DNA of 64,000 bases from Paenirhodobacter ferrireducens (GCF_004022265.1 NZ_SAVB01000018.1:1-64000), one strand, 5' to 3'. Positions 30,014 through 39,100 are shown, numbered from the stretch's first letter. Notes: generated by a model not told the origin, from the letters alone. Translations and numbers: made by a program.

Positions 30014-30559
30014 ATGCACGGGTCTTTCGGCAAGATCGGGATCGCGCTCGCGATTGCCCTGCTGGCGGCCGGCTGTTCCTCGAACCGCACGCCAGAGCTG
30101 ATGCACCTGCGTTCGGCGACCAACGGGCCGGACGAGTTCGGCATCCTGCCGACGAAACCGCTGCAGATGCCCAACAGCCTGACCGAGCTGCCGGTGCCGA
30201 CCCCGGGCGGCAGCAACATCACCGACCCGACCCCCAACGCCGATGCCATCGCCGCGCTTGGCGGCAAGCCGCCGGTTGCCGGCAAGGGCGTGCCCGCAGG
30301 TGATGGCGCGCTGGTCGCGCGGGCGGGCCGCTACGGCACCGATGCCGGTATCCGTCAGGAACTGGCCGCGGCCGATTACGACTATCGCAAGAAGAACGAC
30401 GGCCGCCTGCTCGAGCGGATGCTCAGCGTCAACGTCTATTACAAGGCCTACCGGCCGATGGCGCTGAACCAAGAAGCCGAGATCGAACGCTGGCGCAAGC
30501 TCGGCCTGACCACGCCGGCGGCCCCGCCTTCGGGCGCAGCGCAGCAAGCGCTGCCGTAA
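30014..30559 (+). CDS. DUF3035 lipoprotein
   Basis: 181 residues. A lipobox LLAAGC ends the signal peptide, so it is lipidated and sits in a cell membrane facing the periplasm. The mature part is Pro/Gly rich and includes RTPELMHLRSATNGPDEFGILPTKPLQMP, the DUF3035 signature. ATG 30014 with GAGGGAGAG upstream is preferred to an in-frame GTG at 29999. The function is unknown; the gene is regularly found between lspA and the M16 pair in this family. Confidence 0.87.
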   Translation: MHGSFGKIGIALAIALLAAGCSSNRTPELMHLRSATNGPDEFGILPTKPLQMPNSLTELPVPTPGGSNITDPTPNADAIAALGGKPPVAGKGVPAGDGALVARAGRYGTDAGIRQELAAADYDYRKKNDGRLLERMLSVNVYYKAYRPMALNQEAEIERWRKLGLTTPAAPPSGAAQQALP

Positions 30560-30596
30560 CACCCGTTCAACTCCGCGTTTTTCGGCGCATCGGCGG

Positions 30597-30624
30597 TTGC
30601 CTCGTGCGGCGGGCGACGTAAAGT
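30597..30624 (+). promoter_or_regulatory. Candidate promoter for the M16 operon
   Basis: TTGCCT, 16 bases, TAAAGT, 25 bp upstream of the M16 start codon at 30649. Pattern match only. Confidence 0.35.
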
Positions 30625-30648
30625 TCGCCCGTCATCAACGAGGAGCCC

Positions 30649-32046
30649 ATGCGCGCATCGATCGCCACCGCTTTCGCGGCCTTCGCCGTCTTCCAGGCCT
30701 CCGCCCTTGCGGCCGAGGCCGGCCCTGTCAGCCATTTCACCCTGCCCAATGGCCTCGAAGCCGTGGTGATCGAGGATCACCGCGCCCCGGTCGTAGTGCA
30801 GATGGTCTGGTACAAGGCGGGCTCCGCCGACGAGCAGCGCGGCCGCTCGGGCATCGCGCATTACCTCGAACACCTGATGTTCAAGGGCACCGACACGATG
30901 GCGGCCGGCGAGCTGTCGAAGACGGTGGCGGCGAATGGCGGCTCCGACAACGCCTTCACCTCCTATGACTACACCGCCTATTTCCAGCGCATCGCCGCCG
31001 ACCGTCTGCCGCTGGTGATGAAAATGGAAGCCGACCGGATGCGGCATCTGAAGATCTCGCCCGACGACTGGCAGACCGAGCGCGACGTGATTCTCGCCGA
31101 GCGCGCGCAGCGCACCGACAGCGATCCGGGCGCGCTCTTCGGCGAGCAGTCGCGCGCCGCGCAATTCCTCAACAGCCCCTATGGCACGCCGGTGATCGGC
31201 TGGCGTCAGGAGATGGAGCAGCTCACCCGCGACGATGCGCTCGCCTGGTATCGCCGCTTCTACGCGCCGAATAACGCCGTTCTGGTGGTGGCGGGTGATG
31301 TCACGCCGGACGAGGTGAAGACCCTCGCCACGGACTATTACGGCCCCCTTGCGCCCTCTGACGACATCCCGCCGCGCCTGCGCCCGCAGGAGCCGCCGCA
31401 GCTGGCCGCGCGCCGGCTCACCTTCACCGACGACCGCGTGGCGCAGCCCTATCTGAGCCGCTCCTATCTCGCGACCGAGCGCAACCCGGGCGACCAGAAG
31501 AAGGCCGCAACACTGACGCTGCTGGCCGAGATCCTCGGCGGCAACCCGCAGACCTCGGTGCTGTCGCGCAAGCTGGTCTTCGACAAGGGCGACGCGATCT
31601 ATGCCTCGGCCTTCTACGACGGCATGTCGATCGACAAGACCACCTTCTCGATCGCACTGATGCCGGCGCAGGACGTGTCCCTGCCCGAGGCCGAGACGGC
31701 GCTCGACGCGGCGCTGAGCGAGTTCCTGACCGAAGGCATCGATCCGGCGCAGTTCGAACGCATCCGCACCCAGATCCGCGCCGCACAGATCTATCAGCAG
31801 GACGACGCGCAGGGGCTGGCCCAGCAATACGGCGAGGCGCTGGCCTCGGGCTTCAGCATCGCGGACGTGCAAAGCTGGCCCGACGTGCTGATGTCGGTCA
31901 CCGCCGATGACGTGATGGCTGCGGCGCGCGAGGTGCTGACCCCCGCCGATTCGGTGACGGGCTATATCGAGCGGCCGAAGGACGCACCGCCCCCCGCCCC
32001 CGATGCCCCCGTCTCGCTGCCCGCCACCCAGGAGGTGACGCAATGA
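30649..32046 (+). CDS. M16 family zinc metallopeptidase (active subunit)
   Basis: 465 residues with a signal peptide (MRASIATAFAAFAVFQASALAAEAG), so periplasmic. The inverted zinc motif HYLEH (H71, E74, H75) is intact, and the M16 fold with an R-Y-type C-terminal region follows. It ends in a proline-rich tail. The next gene overlaps by 4 bp and encodes an M16 protein without the zinc motif. The pair probably forms a heterodimer like other bacterial M16B pairs. The substrate is unknown. Confidence 0.92.
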   Translation: MRASIATAFAAFAVFQASALAAEAGPVSHFTLPNGLEAVVIEDHRAPVVVQMVWYKAGSADEQRGRSGIAHYLEHLMFKGTDTMAAGELSKTVAANGGSDNAFTSYDYTAYFQRIAADRLPLVMKMEADRMRHLKISPDDWQTERDVILAERAQRTDSDPGALFGEQSRAAQFLNSPYGTPVIGWRQEMEQLTRDDALAWYRRFYAPNNAVLVVAGDVTPDEVKTLATDYYGPLAPSDDIPPRLRPQEPPQLAARRLTFTDDRVAQPYLSRSYLATERNPGDQKKAATLTLLAEILGGNPQTSVLSRKLVFDKGDAIYASAFYDGMSIDKTTFSIALMPAQDVSLPEAETALDAALSEFLTEGIDPAQFERIRTQIRAAQIYQQDDAQGLAQQYGEALASGFSIADVQSWPDVLMSVTADDVMAAAREVLTPADSVTGYIERPKDAPPPAPDAPVSLPATQEVTQ

Positions 32047-33368
32047 TCCGCGTGGTTCTCTCCACCCCGCTGCGCCTGGCCGCGCTGACCCTTGCGGCGC
32101 TTCTCTTCTCGGTGCCGGCACAGGCGCTCGACATCGAGGAAGTGACCTCGCCCGGCGGCATCAAGGCCTGGCTCGTCGAGGCCCACGACATCCCCTTCAC
32201 CGCGCTCGAGATCCGCTTCCGCGGCGGTGCCTCGCTCGATGCCGAGGGCAAGCGCGGCGCGATCAACCTGATGACAGCGACGCTCGAGGAAGGATCGGCC
32301 GATCTCGACAGCCAGGGCTTTGCCGCGGCACAGGAGGCGCTGGCGGCGAAATTCGGCTTCGACGTCGATGACGACACGCTGTCGGTCTCGGCCCGGATGC
32401 TGAGCGAGAATCGCGACAAGGCGGTGGAACTCTTGCGCGGCGCGCTGACCGACCCGCATTTCGATCAGGCCTCGGTCGACCGGGTGCGCGGCCAGGTGCT
32501 CTCGATCCTCGCCTCGGATGCGAAGGACCCGAACGCCATTGCGGGCACAACCTTCCGCAAGCTCGCCTGGGGCAATCACCCCTACGGCAGCTCGCTCAAC
32601 GGCACGGAAGACAGCGTCAAGGCGCTGACCCGCGAGGACCTGTTCGACGCCAAGGCGCGGGTGATGGCGAAGGACCGGCTGGTCGTCGCCGCGGTCGGCG
32701 ACATCACCCCCGAGGCGCTTGGCCAGATGCTTGACCGGCTGCTGGGCGACCTGCCCGCGACCGGCGCACCGATGCCCCCCAAGGCCGAGCTGAAGCTGAC
32801 CGGCGGCACCACCACCGTCGACTGGGACAGCCCGCAATCGGTGGTGATGTTCGGCCAGAAGGGGCTCGCCATGGACGACCCCGACTTCTTCCCGGCCTAT
32901 GTGCTGAACCAGATCCTCGGCGCCGGCGGCTTCTCCTCGCGGCTGATGGACGAGGTGCGCGAGAAGCGTGGCCTGACCTATGGCATCTACACCTATCTGG
33001 TGCCGAAGGACCTGTCGGAGACCTGGCAGGGCAGCTTCGCCTCGGCCAATGACAAGGTCGCCGAGGCGGTGACGCTGGTGAAACAGGAATGGGCGAAGGC
33101 CGCGACCGGCACGGTCAGCGACAAGGAGCTCGAGGACGCCAAGACCTACCTGACCGGCGCCTATCCGCTGCGCTTCGACGGCAATGCGAACATCGCCGAC
33201 ATCCTGGCGGGGATGCAGCTGAACCACATGCCGATCGACTACATCGCCACCCGCAACGACAAGGTGAACGCGGTGACGAAGGACGACATCGCCCGCGTGG
33301 CGAAGCGGATGCTCGACGCCGATGCGCTGCGCTTCGTGGTGGTGGGCAAGCCCGTCGGCCTGAACTGA
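32043..33368 (+). CDS. M16 family protein, catalytically inactive partner
   Basis: 441 residues with a signal peptide (cleavage near LLFSVPAQA). It has the M16 fold (FRGGASLDAEGKRGAINLMTATLEEGS in place of the HXXEH region), so no zinc site. The C-terminal half has GGFSSRLMDEVREKRGLTYGIYTYL, a typical R/Y substrate-binding segment. This fits a non-catalytic subunit that completes the active site of its neighbour. The start overlaps the active subunit's stop (ATGA), indicating coupled translation. Confidence 0.92.
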   Translation: MIRVVLSTPLRLAALTLAALLFSVPAQALDIEEVTSPGGIKAWLVEAHDIPFTALEIRFRGGASLDAEGKRGAINLMTATLEEGSADLDSQGFAAAQEALAAKFGFDVDDDTLSVSARMLSENRDKAVELLRGALTDPHFDQASVDRVRGQVLSILASDAKDPNAIAGTTFRKLAWGNHPYGSSLNGTEDSVKALTREDLFDAKARVMAKDRLVVAAVGDITPEALGQMLDRLLGDLPATGAPMPPKAELKLTGGTTTVDWDSPQSVVMFGQKGLAMDDPDFFPAYVLNQILGAGGFSSRLMDEVREKRGLTYGIYTYLVPKDLSETWQGSFASANDKVAEAVTLVKQEWAKAATGTVSDKELEDAKTYLTGAYPLRFDGNANIADILAGMQLNHMPIDYIATRNDKVNAVTKDDIARVAKRMLDADALRFVVVGKPVGLN

Positions 33369-33432
33369 GCCCCGATCCGGGGCGCGCCCGAATCAATTGG
33401 GCTCGCCCCGGGGCTGTGCTATCCCTTGTGGA

Positions 33433-35331
33433 ATGAACGCACAGCCCCCCCAGATCAGCCTCGAACGCCCGGTCATCCGGCAGCTTGACGATGCCGCGGC
33501 GAACCGGATCGCCGCCGGCGAGGTGGTCGAACGCCCCGCCTCGGCGGTGAAGGAGCTGGTCGAGAACGCGCTCGACGCCGGGGCGCGGCGCGTCGACATC
33601 GCCTATGCCGACGGCGGCAAGACCCTGATCCGCATCACCGACGACGGCTGCGGCATGACCGCCGAGGACCTGCCTTTGGCGATGAGCCGGCACGCCACCT
33701 CGAAGATCGACGGCTCGGACCTTCTGAACATCCACACCTTCGGCTTCCGCGGCGAGGCGCTGCCCTCGCTCGGCGCCGTCGGCCGGCTCACCATCACCTC
33801 GCGCGCCGAGGGGTTCGAGGCGGCGGCGATCACCGTCGCGGGCGGGCAGATCGGCGCGGTCAGGCCCGCGGCGCTGAACCGCGGCACGGTGGTCGAGCTG
33901 CGCGACCTGTTCTTCGCCACCCCGGCGCGGCTCAAGTTCATGCGCACCGACCGCGCCGAGGCCGGCGCCATCGCCGATGCGGTGAAGCGGCTGGCGATGG
34001 CCGAACCCTATGTCAGCTTCACCCTGCGCGACGTCTCGGGCGGCGGCGAGGGGCGCGAGATCTTCCGCGCCGATGCCGAACAGGGCGAGCTCTTCGGCGC
34101 GCTGGCCGGCCGGCTTGGCCGGGTGCTCGGTCGCGCCTTCAGCGACAATGCCCTGCCGCTCGACGCCGAGCGCGAGGGCATCCGCCTGACCGGCTATGCG
34201 GCCCTGCCGACCTATTCGCGCGGCGCCGCGGTCGAGCAGTTCCTGTTCGTGAACGGCCGCCCGGTGCGCGACAAGATGCTTCTGGGCGCGCTGCGGGCAG
34301 CCTACATGGACGTGCTCAGCCGCGACCGCCACCCGGCGGCGGTGCTGTTCCTCGGCTGCGATCCCGAGCGGGTCGACGTCAACGTGCATCCGGCGAAGGC
34401 CGAGGTGCGCTTCCGCGAATCGGGCATCCCGCGCGGACTGATCGTCACCGCGATCCGCCACGCCCTGGCCGAGGCCGGGCATCGCGCCTCCTCGACCGTC
34501 GCCACCGCGACTCTCGGCGCGATGCGGCCCGAACCCGCCCAGATGCCGCCGCGGATCTATCAGATGGACCGGCCGAGCCTTGGCGCGATGCGCACGAGTT
34601 ACGCCGCGCAGATGCCACTGATGCCCGAGCCGGGCCTTGCCGAGGCCCCGGCCCCCTTCGCTGCCCCCGCCTGGCCGCCCGAACCCGTCCTCTACGACGC
34701 GCCAAGCGCGCGCGCCGAAGTGCCGCCCGCGCAGGACGAGGGCCTGACCCATGCCCCCCTCGGCGCCGCCCGCGCCCAGGTGCACGAGAATTACATCATC
34801 GCCCAGACCGAGCGCGGCATCGTCATCGTCGATCAGCACGCGGCGCATGAACGGCTGGTCTACGAGCGGTTGAAACGGCAGATGGCCGAGAAGGGTGTCG
34901 CCGCGCAGGCGCTGCTGATCCCCGAGATCGTCGAGTTCTCACCCGCCGACGCGGCGCGGCTGCTGGAGGCCGCCGACGACCTCACCCGTCTTGGCCTGAC
35001 GATCGAGCCCTTCGGCGGCGCGGCAATCGCGGTGCGCGAGACCCCGGCGATTCTGGGCGAGATCAACGCCGAGGCACTGCTGCGCGACGTGCTCGACGAG
35101 CTTTCGGACCTTGGCGACAGCGAGCTGGTGCTGGCGAAGATCGACGCGGTGCTGTCGCGCATGGCCTGCCACGGTTCGATCCGCTCGGGCCGGCGGATGC
35201 GGGTGGACGAGATGAACGCGCTGCTGCGTGAGATGGAGGCGACGCCGCTGTCCGGGCAGTGCAACCACGGCCGGCCGACCTATGTCGAGCTGAAGCTGAG
35301 CGACATCGAACGGCTGTTCGGACGGACATGA
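33433..35331 (+). CDS. mutL: DNA mismatch repair protein MutL
   Basis: 632 residues. The N-terminal GHKL ATPase has ELVENALDAGA, RITDDGCGM and TFGFRGEALPSLGAV. After a Pro-rich linker (about 355-445) the C-terminal domain carries the endonuclease motif DQHA-x2-E-x4-E (VDQHAAHERLVYERL) and CNHGRPT near the end. This is therefore a nicking-type MutL, as in MutH-less bacteria. The start MNAQPPQISLERPVIRQLDD is chosen over upstream in-frame codons. The rmuC start overlaps the stop. Confidence 0.96.
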   Translation: MNAQPPQISLERPVIRQLDDAAANRIAAGEVVERPASAVKELVENALDAGARRVDIAYADGGKTLIRITDDGCGMTAEDLPLAMSRHATSKIDGSDLLNIHTFGFRGEALPSLGAVGRLTITSRAEGFEAAAITVAGGQIGAVRPAALNRGTVVELRDLFFATPARLKFMRTDRAEAGAIADAVKRLAMAEPYVSFTLRDVSGGGEGREIFRADAEQGELFGALAGRLGRVLGRAFSDNALPLDAEREGIRLTGYAALPTYSRGAAVEQFLFVNGRPVRDKMLLGALRAAYMDVLSRDRHPAAVLFLGCDPERVDVNVHPAKAEVRFRESGIPRGLIVTAIRHALAEAGHRASSTVATATLGAMRPEPAQMPPRIYQMDRPSLGAMRTSYAAQMPLMPEPGLAEAPAPFAAPAWPPEPVLYDAPSARAEVPPAQDEGLTHAPLGAARAQVHENYIIAQTERGIVIVDQHAAHERLVYERLKRQMAEKGVAAQALLIPEIVEFSPADAARLLEAADDLTRLGLTIEPFGGAAIAVRETPAILGEINAEALLRDVLDELSDLGDSELVLAKIDAVLSRMACHGSIRSGRRMRVDEMNALLREMEATPLSGQCNHGRPTYVELKLSDIERLFGRT

Positions 35332-36473
35332 CGACGCTTCCCGCCCTGAACGATCCGCTGGTCCTGGCCGGGCTTGGCGGTGCGGCGCTGGTCGTCGTAC
35401 TGCTGCTCTTGGTGCTGCGCGCCGCCGGCCGCTCGGCCCGCGCGCTCGATCCGCTGGTGGCGCAGCTCACCGCGCTTGGCGGCCGGGTGCAGGCGCTCTC
35501 GGACGGGCAGCACCAGCTTGCCGGCGGGCTGCATCACGTCTCCGAGGCGCAGGCGGCAAGCCAGGCGCGGGTGCTGCAGCTGATGGAGGCGCGGCTCGCC
35601 GAGGTGAACCGGGCGATGACCGAAAGCCTGCATGGCACCGCCACCCGCACCGCGCGCTCGCTCGGCGACCTGCAGCAACGCCTTGTCGCGATCGACAAGG
35701 CACAGGCGAATATCGAGAAGCTGTCGGGCGATGTGCTGGGCCTGCAGGACATCCTGTCGAACAAGCAGACCCGCGGCGCCTTCGGCGAGATCCAGCTCCA
35801 CGACATCGTGCTGAAGGCGCTGCCCGCCGACAGCTACACGATGCAGGCGACGCTGTCGAACGGGCGGCGGGCGGATTGCCTCATCCACATGCCGAACCCG
35901 CCCGGGCCGATCGTGATCGACAGCAAGTTCCCGCTCGAAGCCTACGAGGCGCTGCGCCGCGCGAAAAGCCAAAGCGCCCTGATCGAGGCACAGCGGATGA
36001 TGCGCATCGCCGTGCGCGCCCATATCCGCGCGATCTCGGAGCGCTACATCGTGCAGGGCGAGACCGCCGACAGCGCGCTGATGTTCCTGCCCTCCGAGGC
36101 GGTCTATGCCGAGCTGCACGCGAATTTCCCAGAACTGGTGCGCGAGGGCTTTGCGGCGAAGGTCTGGATCGTCTCGCCCACCACCTGCATGGCGACGCTG
36201 CACACCATGCGCGCGGTGCTGAAGGATGCGCGGATGCGCGAGCAGGCCGGCGCGATCCGACAGGAGCTGGCCGCGCTCTACGCCGACATCGACCGGCTCG
36301 GCCAGCGCGTGGGCAACCTCGACCGCCATTTCTCGCAGGCCGCGAAGGACATCGAGGAGATCCGGATCTCCGCCGACAAGGCCGGAAAACGCGCGCATCG
36401 GCTCGACAATTTCGACTTCGAGGAGCTTGCCCCCGGCGCTGATGTGACGCGCCCCCCGGGGCTGCTGCCCTGA
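35328..36473 (+). CDS. rmuC: RmuC family DNA recombination protein
   Basis: 381 residues. One N-terminal membrane segment (about 10-30) is followed by a coiled coil (about 45-130). The RmuC nuclease-like domain then has NKQTRGAFGEIQLHDIV, DSKFPLEAYEAL and FLPSEAVYAELH. It limits recombination between inverted repeats in E. coli; the mechanism is unclear. The ATG overlaps the mutL stop (ATGA), linking it to mismatch repair. Confidence 0.93.
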   Translation: MTTLPALNDPLVLAGLGGAALVVVLLLLVLRAAGRSARALDPLVAQLTALGGRVQALSDGQHQLAGGLHHVSEAQAASQARVLQLMEARLAEVNRAMTESLHGTATRTARSLGDLQQRLVAIDKAQANIEKLSGDVLGLQDILSNKQTRGAFGEIQLHDIVLKALPADSYTMQATLSNGRRADCLIHMPNPPGPIVIDSKFPLEAYEALRRAKSQSALIEAQRMMRIAVRAHIRAISERYIVQGETADSALMFLPSEAVYAELHANFPELVREGFAAKVWIVSPTTCMATLHTMRAVLKDARMREQAGAIRQELAALYADIDRLGQRVGNLDRHFSQAAKDIEEIRISADKAGKRAHRLDNFDFEELAPGADVTRPPGLLP

Positions 36474-36533
36474 CAGATGCGCCTTGCGCCCGCCGCCGTC
36501 TGGGGCGACACTGCAAGACCACAGGAGGTCTCC

Positions 36534-36881
36534 ATGCAGCTGCCGATCAGCCCGTCCAAAGTCGCCCATGTCATCATTCGCGCCCGCAAGTTCGACGCCG
36601 ACATTCCCGGCTCGGGCCAGGGCCGCGAGCTGCGCGCCTTCATCGCGTCGCTGAACGAGGATGAGCAGGCGGCGCTGACCGCGATCATGTGGATCGGCCG
36701 CGAGACCTTCGACGCGAGCGAATTCGACGAGGCCTGGCGGACCGCCCGGGAAGAGGCGAGCGCACCGACCGAGGATTACCTGCTCGGCGTGCCGATGCTG
36801 GCCGATTACCTCGAAGACGGCCTGAACGCGCTCGATATCAGCCTCGAGGAAGCCGAGGACGGCATCGACCCCTCCGTCTGA
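36534..36881 (+). CDS. DUF3775 domain-containing protein
   Basis: 115-residue acidic, helical protein with the DUF3775 pattern: VAHVIIRARKFDADIPG (10-26), LNEDEQAALTAIMWIGRETF and LLGVPMLADYLEDGLNALDIS. The function is unknown. ATG 36534 has CAGGAGGTCTCC before it. It is 60 bp after rmuC and is followed by an inverted pair of dispersed repeats. Confidence 0.88.
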   Translation: MQLPISPSKVAHVIIRARKFDADIPGSGQGRELRAFIASLNEDEQAALTAIMWIGRETFDASEFDEAWRTAREEASAPTEDYLLGVPMLADYLEDGLNALDISLEEAEDGIDPSV

Positions 36882-36890
36882 ACGCGGATC

Positions 36891-37014
36891 GAGGGGCGCT
36901 GCCCCTCTTCGCCTGCGGCGAATTCACCCCGAGGTATTTGCGGCAAGATGAAAGACCATTTTTTTCATCTTGCCACAAATACCTCACGGGGGTGCGGGGG
37001 TGTGAAACCCCCGC
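36891..37014. repeat. Dispersed repeat copies 2 and 3, inverted pair
   Basis: Copy 2, on the minus strand, has hairpin GGGGC-AGC-GCCCC (36891-36907 with flanks) and the box at 36927-36954. Copy 3, on the plus strand, has the box at about 36963-36991 and hairpin GCGGGGG-TGTGAAA-CCCCCGC (36994-37014). The two boxes form arms of about 23 nt with one mismatch and a loop of about 10 nt including TTTTTTT, so any transcript here can fold into a long hairpin. It lies between convergent DUF3775 and response-regulator genes and may serve as a terminator for both. Confidence 0.85.
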
Positions 37015-37023
37015 CCTCATCGC

Positions 37024-37710
37024 TTACGCCACCAGCCGGTAGCCACCCGATTCCGTCACCAGAAGGCGCGCATTCTGCGGATCGGGCTCAATCTTCTGCC
37101 GCAGCCGGTAGATGTGGGTTTCAAGCGTGTGGGTGGTGACCCCGGCGTTATAGCCCCAGACCTCGTGCAGCAGCACATCGCGCGGCACCACGCCATCGGT
37201 GGCGCGGTAGAGGAACTTGAGGATGTTGGTTTCCTTCTCGGTCAGCCGGATCTTGCGGTCCTTGGCGTCGACCAGCATCTTCATCGCCGGCTTGAACGTA
37301 TACGGCCCAAGCTGGAACACAGCGTCTTCCGACTGCTCATGCGTGCGCAGCTGCGCGCGCAGACGCGCCAGAAGCACCGGGAACTTGAACGGCTTCGTCA
37401 CGTAGTCGTTGGCGCCACTGTCGAGGCCAAGGATGGTATCGGCATCGGTGTCATGCCCGGTCAGCATCACGATCGGGCATTTCACCCCCTGCTTGCGCAG
37501 TTTCTTGCACAGCTCGCGCCCGTCGGTGTCGGGCAGGCCGACATCCAGCACCACGAGATCATAGAGCGCTTCCTTCGCCTTCTCCACCGCCTCGGCGCCC
37601 GAGCCCGCCTCGTACACCTCGAAATCCTCGGTGGCGACCAGCTGTTCGGCCAGCGCCTCGCGCAGATCGGTATCGTCGTCCACCAGAAGGATCTTTTTCA
37701 GTCCAGCCAT
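37024..37710 (-). CDS. OmpR-family response regulator, probable CenR
   Basis: 228 residues. The receiver domain (6-120) has the acidic pocket DDD near 11-13, phospho-acceptor D in VVLDVGLPDTDG near 56 and K in VTKPFKFP near 107. A winged-helix DNA-binding domain follows (130-228), ending THTLETHIYRLRQKIEPDPQNARLLVTESGGYRLVA. The sequence closely matches my memory of CenR, an essential cell-envelope regulator of alphaproteobacteria. That name is inference, and no partner kinase is adjacent. ATG 37710 has GGAGGCCCGAACAAG upstream. The upstream in-frame TTG at 37755 is less likely. Confidence 0.9.
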   Translation of the reverse strand: MAGLKKILLVDDDTDLREALAEQLVATEDFEVYEAGSGAEAVEKAKEALYDLVVLDVGLPDTDGRELCKKLRKQGVKCPIVMLTGHDTDADTILGLDSGANDYVTKPFKFPVLLARLRAQLRTHEQSEDAVFQLGPYTFKPAMKMLVDAKDRKIRLTEKETNILKFLYRATDGVVPRDVLLHEVWGYNAGVTTHTLETHIYRLRQKIEPDPQNARLLVTESGGYRLVA

Positions 37711-37867
37711 CTTGTTCGGGCCTCCGTTTCTGTCGGTGTCCTGCGTTCGGTGCAAAGCTGATACCCGATCACGCGCACGGCAAGGGGCGTGAAATCTTTC
37801 TCACGCGCTCGTGTCGCAGCACCGCGCCATGTTTCAATTTGTTTCAGGCATCGCTATCTCTTGGGCC

Positions 37868-38944
37868 ATGATGACGCCCTTCTCCCTTGGCCCGACGGCC
37901 GCCGAACGCCTGAACCGTGCCCGCGCCGACCTGCGCATGGGCCTGCCCGTGGTGCTGTCGGGGCAGCTTGCCGTGGCGATCGAGACACTGAGCCCCGAGC
38001 GGCTGGCGGCGCTTGCCACCCTCGGCCCGCTCACTCTCGCGATCACCTCCTGGCGCGCCGAGACGCTGAAGGCCCGCGTCTATGACAATGACCTCGCCCG
38101 GATCGTGGTGCCCAAGGACGCCGATCTTGCCTGGCTGCGGGCGATCGCCGATCCGGCCGACGACCTGCGCATGCCGATGAAGGGCCCGCTCGCCAGCCGG
38201 CGCGAGGGCGACGCCACCCTTGCCCGCGCTGCGATCGCGCTGGCGAAAACCTCGCAGCTGCTGCCCGCGGCGCTGCTCGCCCCCCTTCCCGATCCGGCAC
38301 CCGAGGGGCTGACCACGCTCGACGCCACCGAAGTGCTGCGCGAGATCTCGGCCGCCGCGGTGCTCGCCCCGGTCTCGGCCGCCCGCGTGCCGATGCGCGC
38401 CGCGGAAAAAGGCCGGCTCCACATCTTCCGCCCCGACGACGGCGGCGAGGAGCATTACGCCGTCGAAATCGGCTCGCCCGACCGGTCCGAGCCGGTGCTC
38501 GCCCGGCTGCATTCGGCCTGCTTCACCGGCGACGTCCTCGGCTCGCTGAAATGCGACTGCGGGCCCCAGCTTGACGCCGCGCTGACGCAGATGGGGCACG
38601 AGGGGGCGGGGATCCTGCTCTACCTCAATCAGGAGGGGCGCGGCATCGGCCTGGCCAACAAGATGCGTGCCTATGACCTGCAGGATCAGGGCTTCGACAC
38701 CGTCGAGGCGAACCACCGCCTCGGGTTCGAGGATGACGAGCGCGACTTCCGCATCGGCGCGGCGCTGCTGAAGAAGCTCGGCTTCTCCAAGGTGCGGCTG
38801 CTGACCAACAACCCGGCCAAGGTGCGGATGCTCGAGGCGAACGGCATCGAGGTGGTCGAGCGGGTGCCGCTGAAGGTCGGGCTCAGTCGCCACAACGCCG
38901 CCTATCTGGCAACGAAGGCGGCGAAGTCGGGCCACATCCTGTAA
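37868..38944 (+). CDS. ribA: GTP cyclohydrolase II with N-terminal extension
   Basis: 358 residues. The C-terminal about 200 form GTP cyclohydrolase II, the first step of riboflavin synthesis. The zinc cysteines are in [42 protein letters not shown] lies in the catalytic region and [16 protein letters not shown] follows. The first about 150 residues match neither RibA nor an obviously intact RibB (DHBP synthase) active site. ATG 37868 and ATG 37871 are equal candidates. It is transcribed divergently from the response regulator. Confidence 0.92.
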   Translation: MMTPFSLGPTAAERLNRARADLRMGLPVVLSGQLAVAIETLSPERLAALATLGPLTLAITSWRAETLKARVYDNDLARIVVPKDADLAWLRAIADPADDLRMPMKGPLASRREGDATLARAAIALAKTSQLLPAALLAPLPDPAPEGLTTLDATEVLREISAAAVLAPVSAARVPMRAAEKGRLHIFRPDDGGEEHYAVEIGSPDRSEPVLARLHSACFTGDVLGSLKCDCGPQLDAALTQMGHEGAGILLYLNQEGRGIGLANKMRAYDLQDQGFDTVEANHRLGFEDDERDFRIGAALLKKLGFSKVRLLTNNPAKVRMLEANGIEVVERVPLKVGLSRHNAAYLATKAAKSGHIL

Positions 38945-39021
38945 GCGCGCCGCGGCGGGCTGATCCGCCTCGCGCTCCCCCTCCGCCCGGGCGCCGAGAT
39001 CGTGATTCCCGATCTCGCCTG

Positions 39022-39067
39022 CTTTCATCTTGGTAAAAATACCTCGGGGTCCGGGGCAGCGCCCCGG
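39022..39067 (+). repeat. Dispersed box-hairpin repeat, copy 4
   Basis: The box TTTCATCTTGGTAAAAATAC begins at about 39023. It is followed by CCGGGGC-AGC-GCCCCGG (39051-39067). It lies between convergent ribA and the YggS-family gene. Confidence 0.8.
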
Positions 39068-39100
39068 AACCTCCGCCCCGCCCGCGACACGGCCTGAGGC

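Noticed and set aside
37802-37867. Longer ribA start upstream of 37868
   Set aside because: The upstream codons have no ribosome site and do not extend family-like sequence. The double ATG at 37868/37871 is more plausible.
38945-39021. A small gene between ribA and the repeat
   Set aside because: No start with a ribosome site and no frame of protein-like composition is seen.
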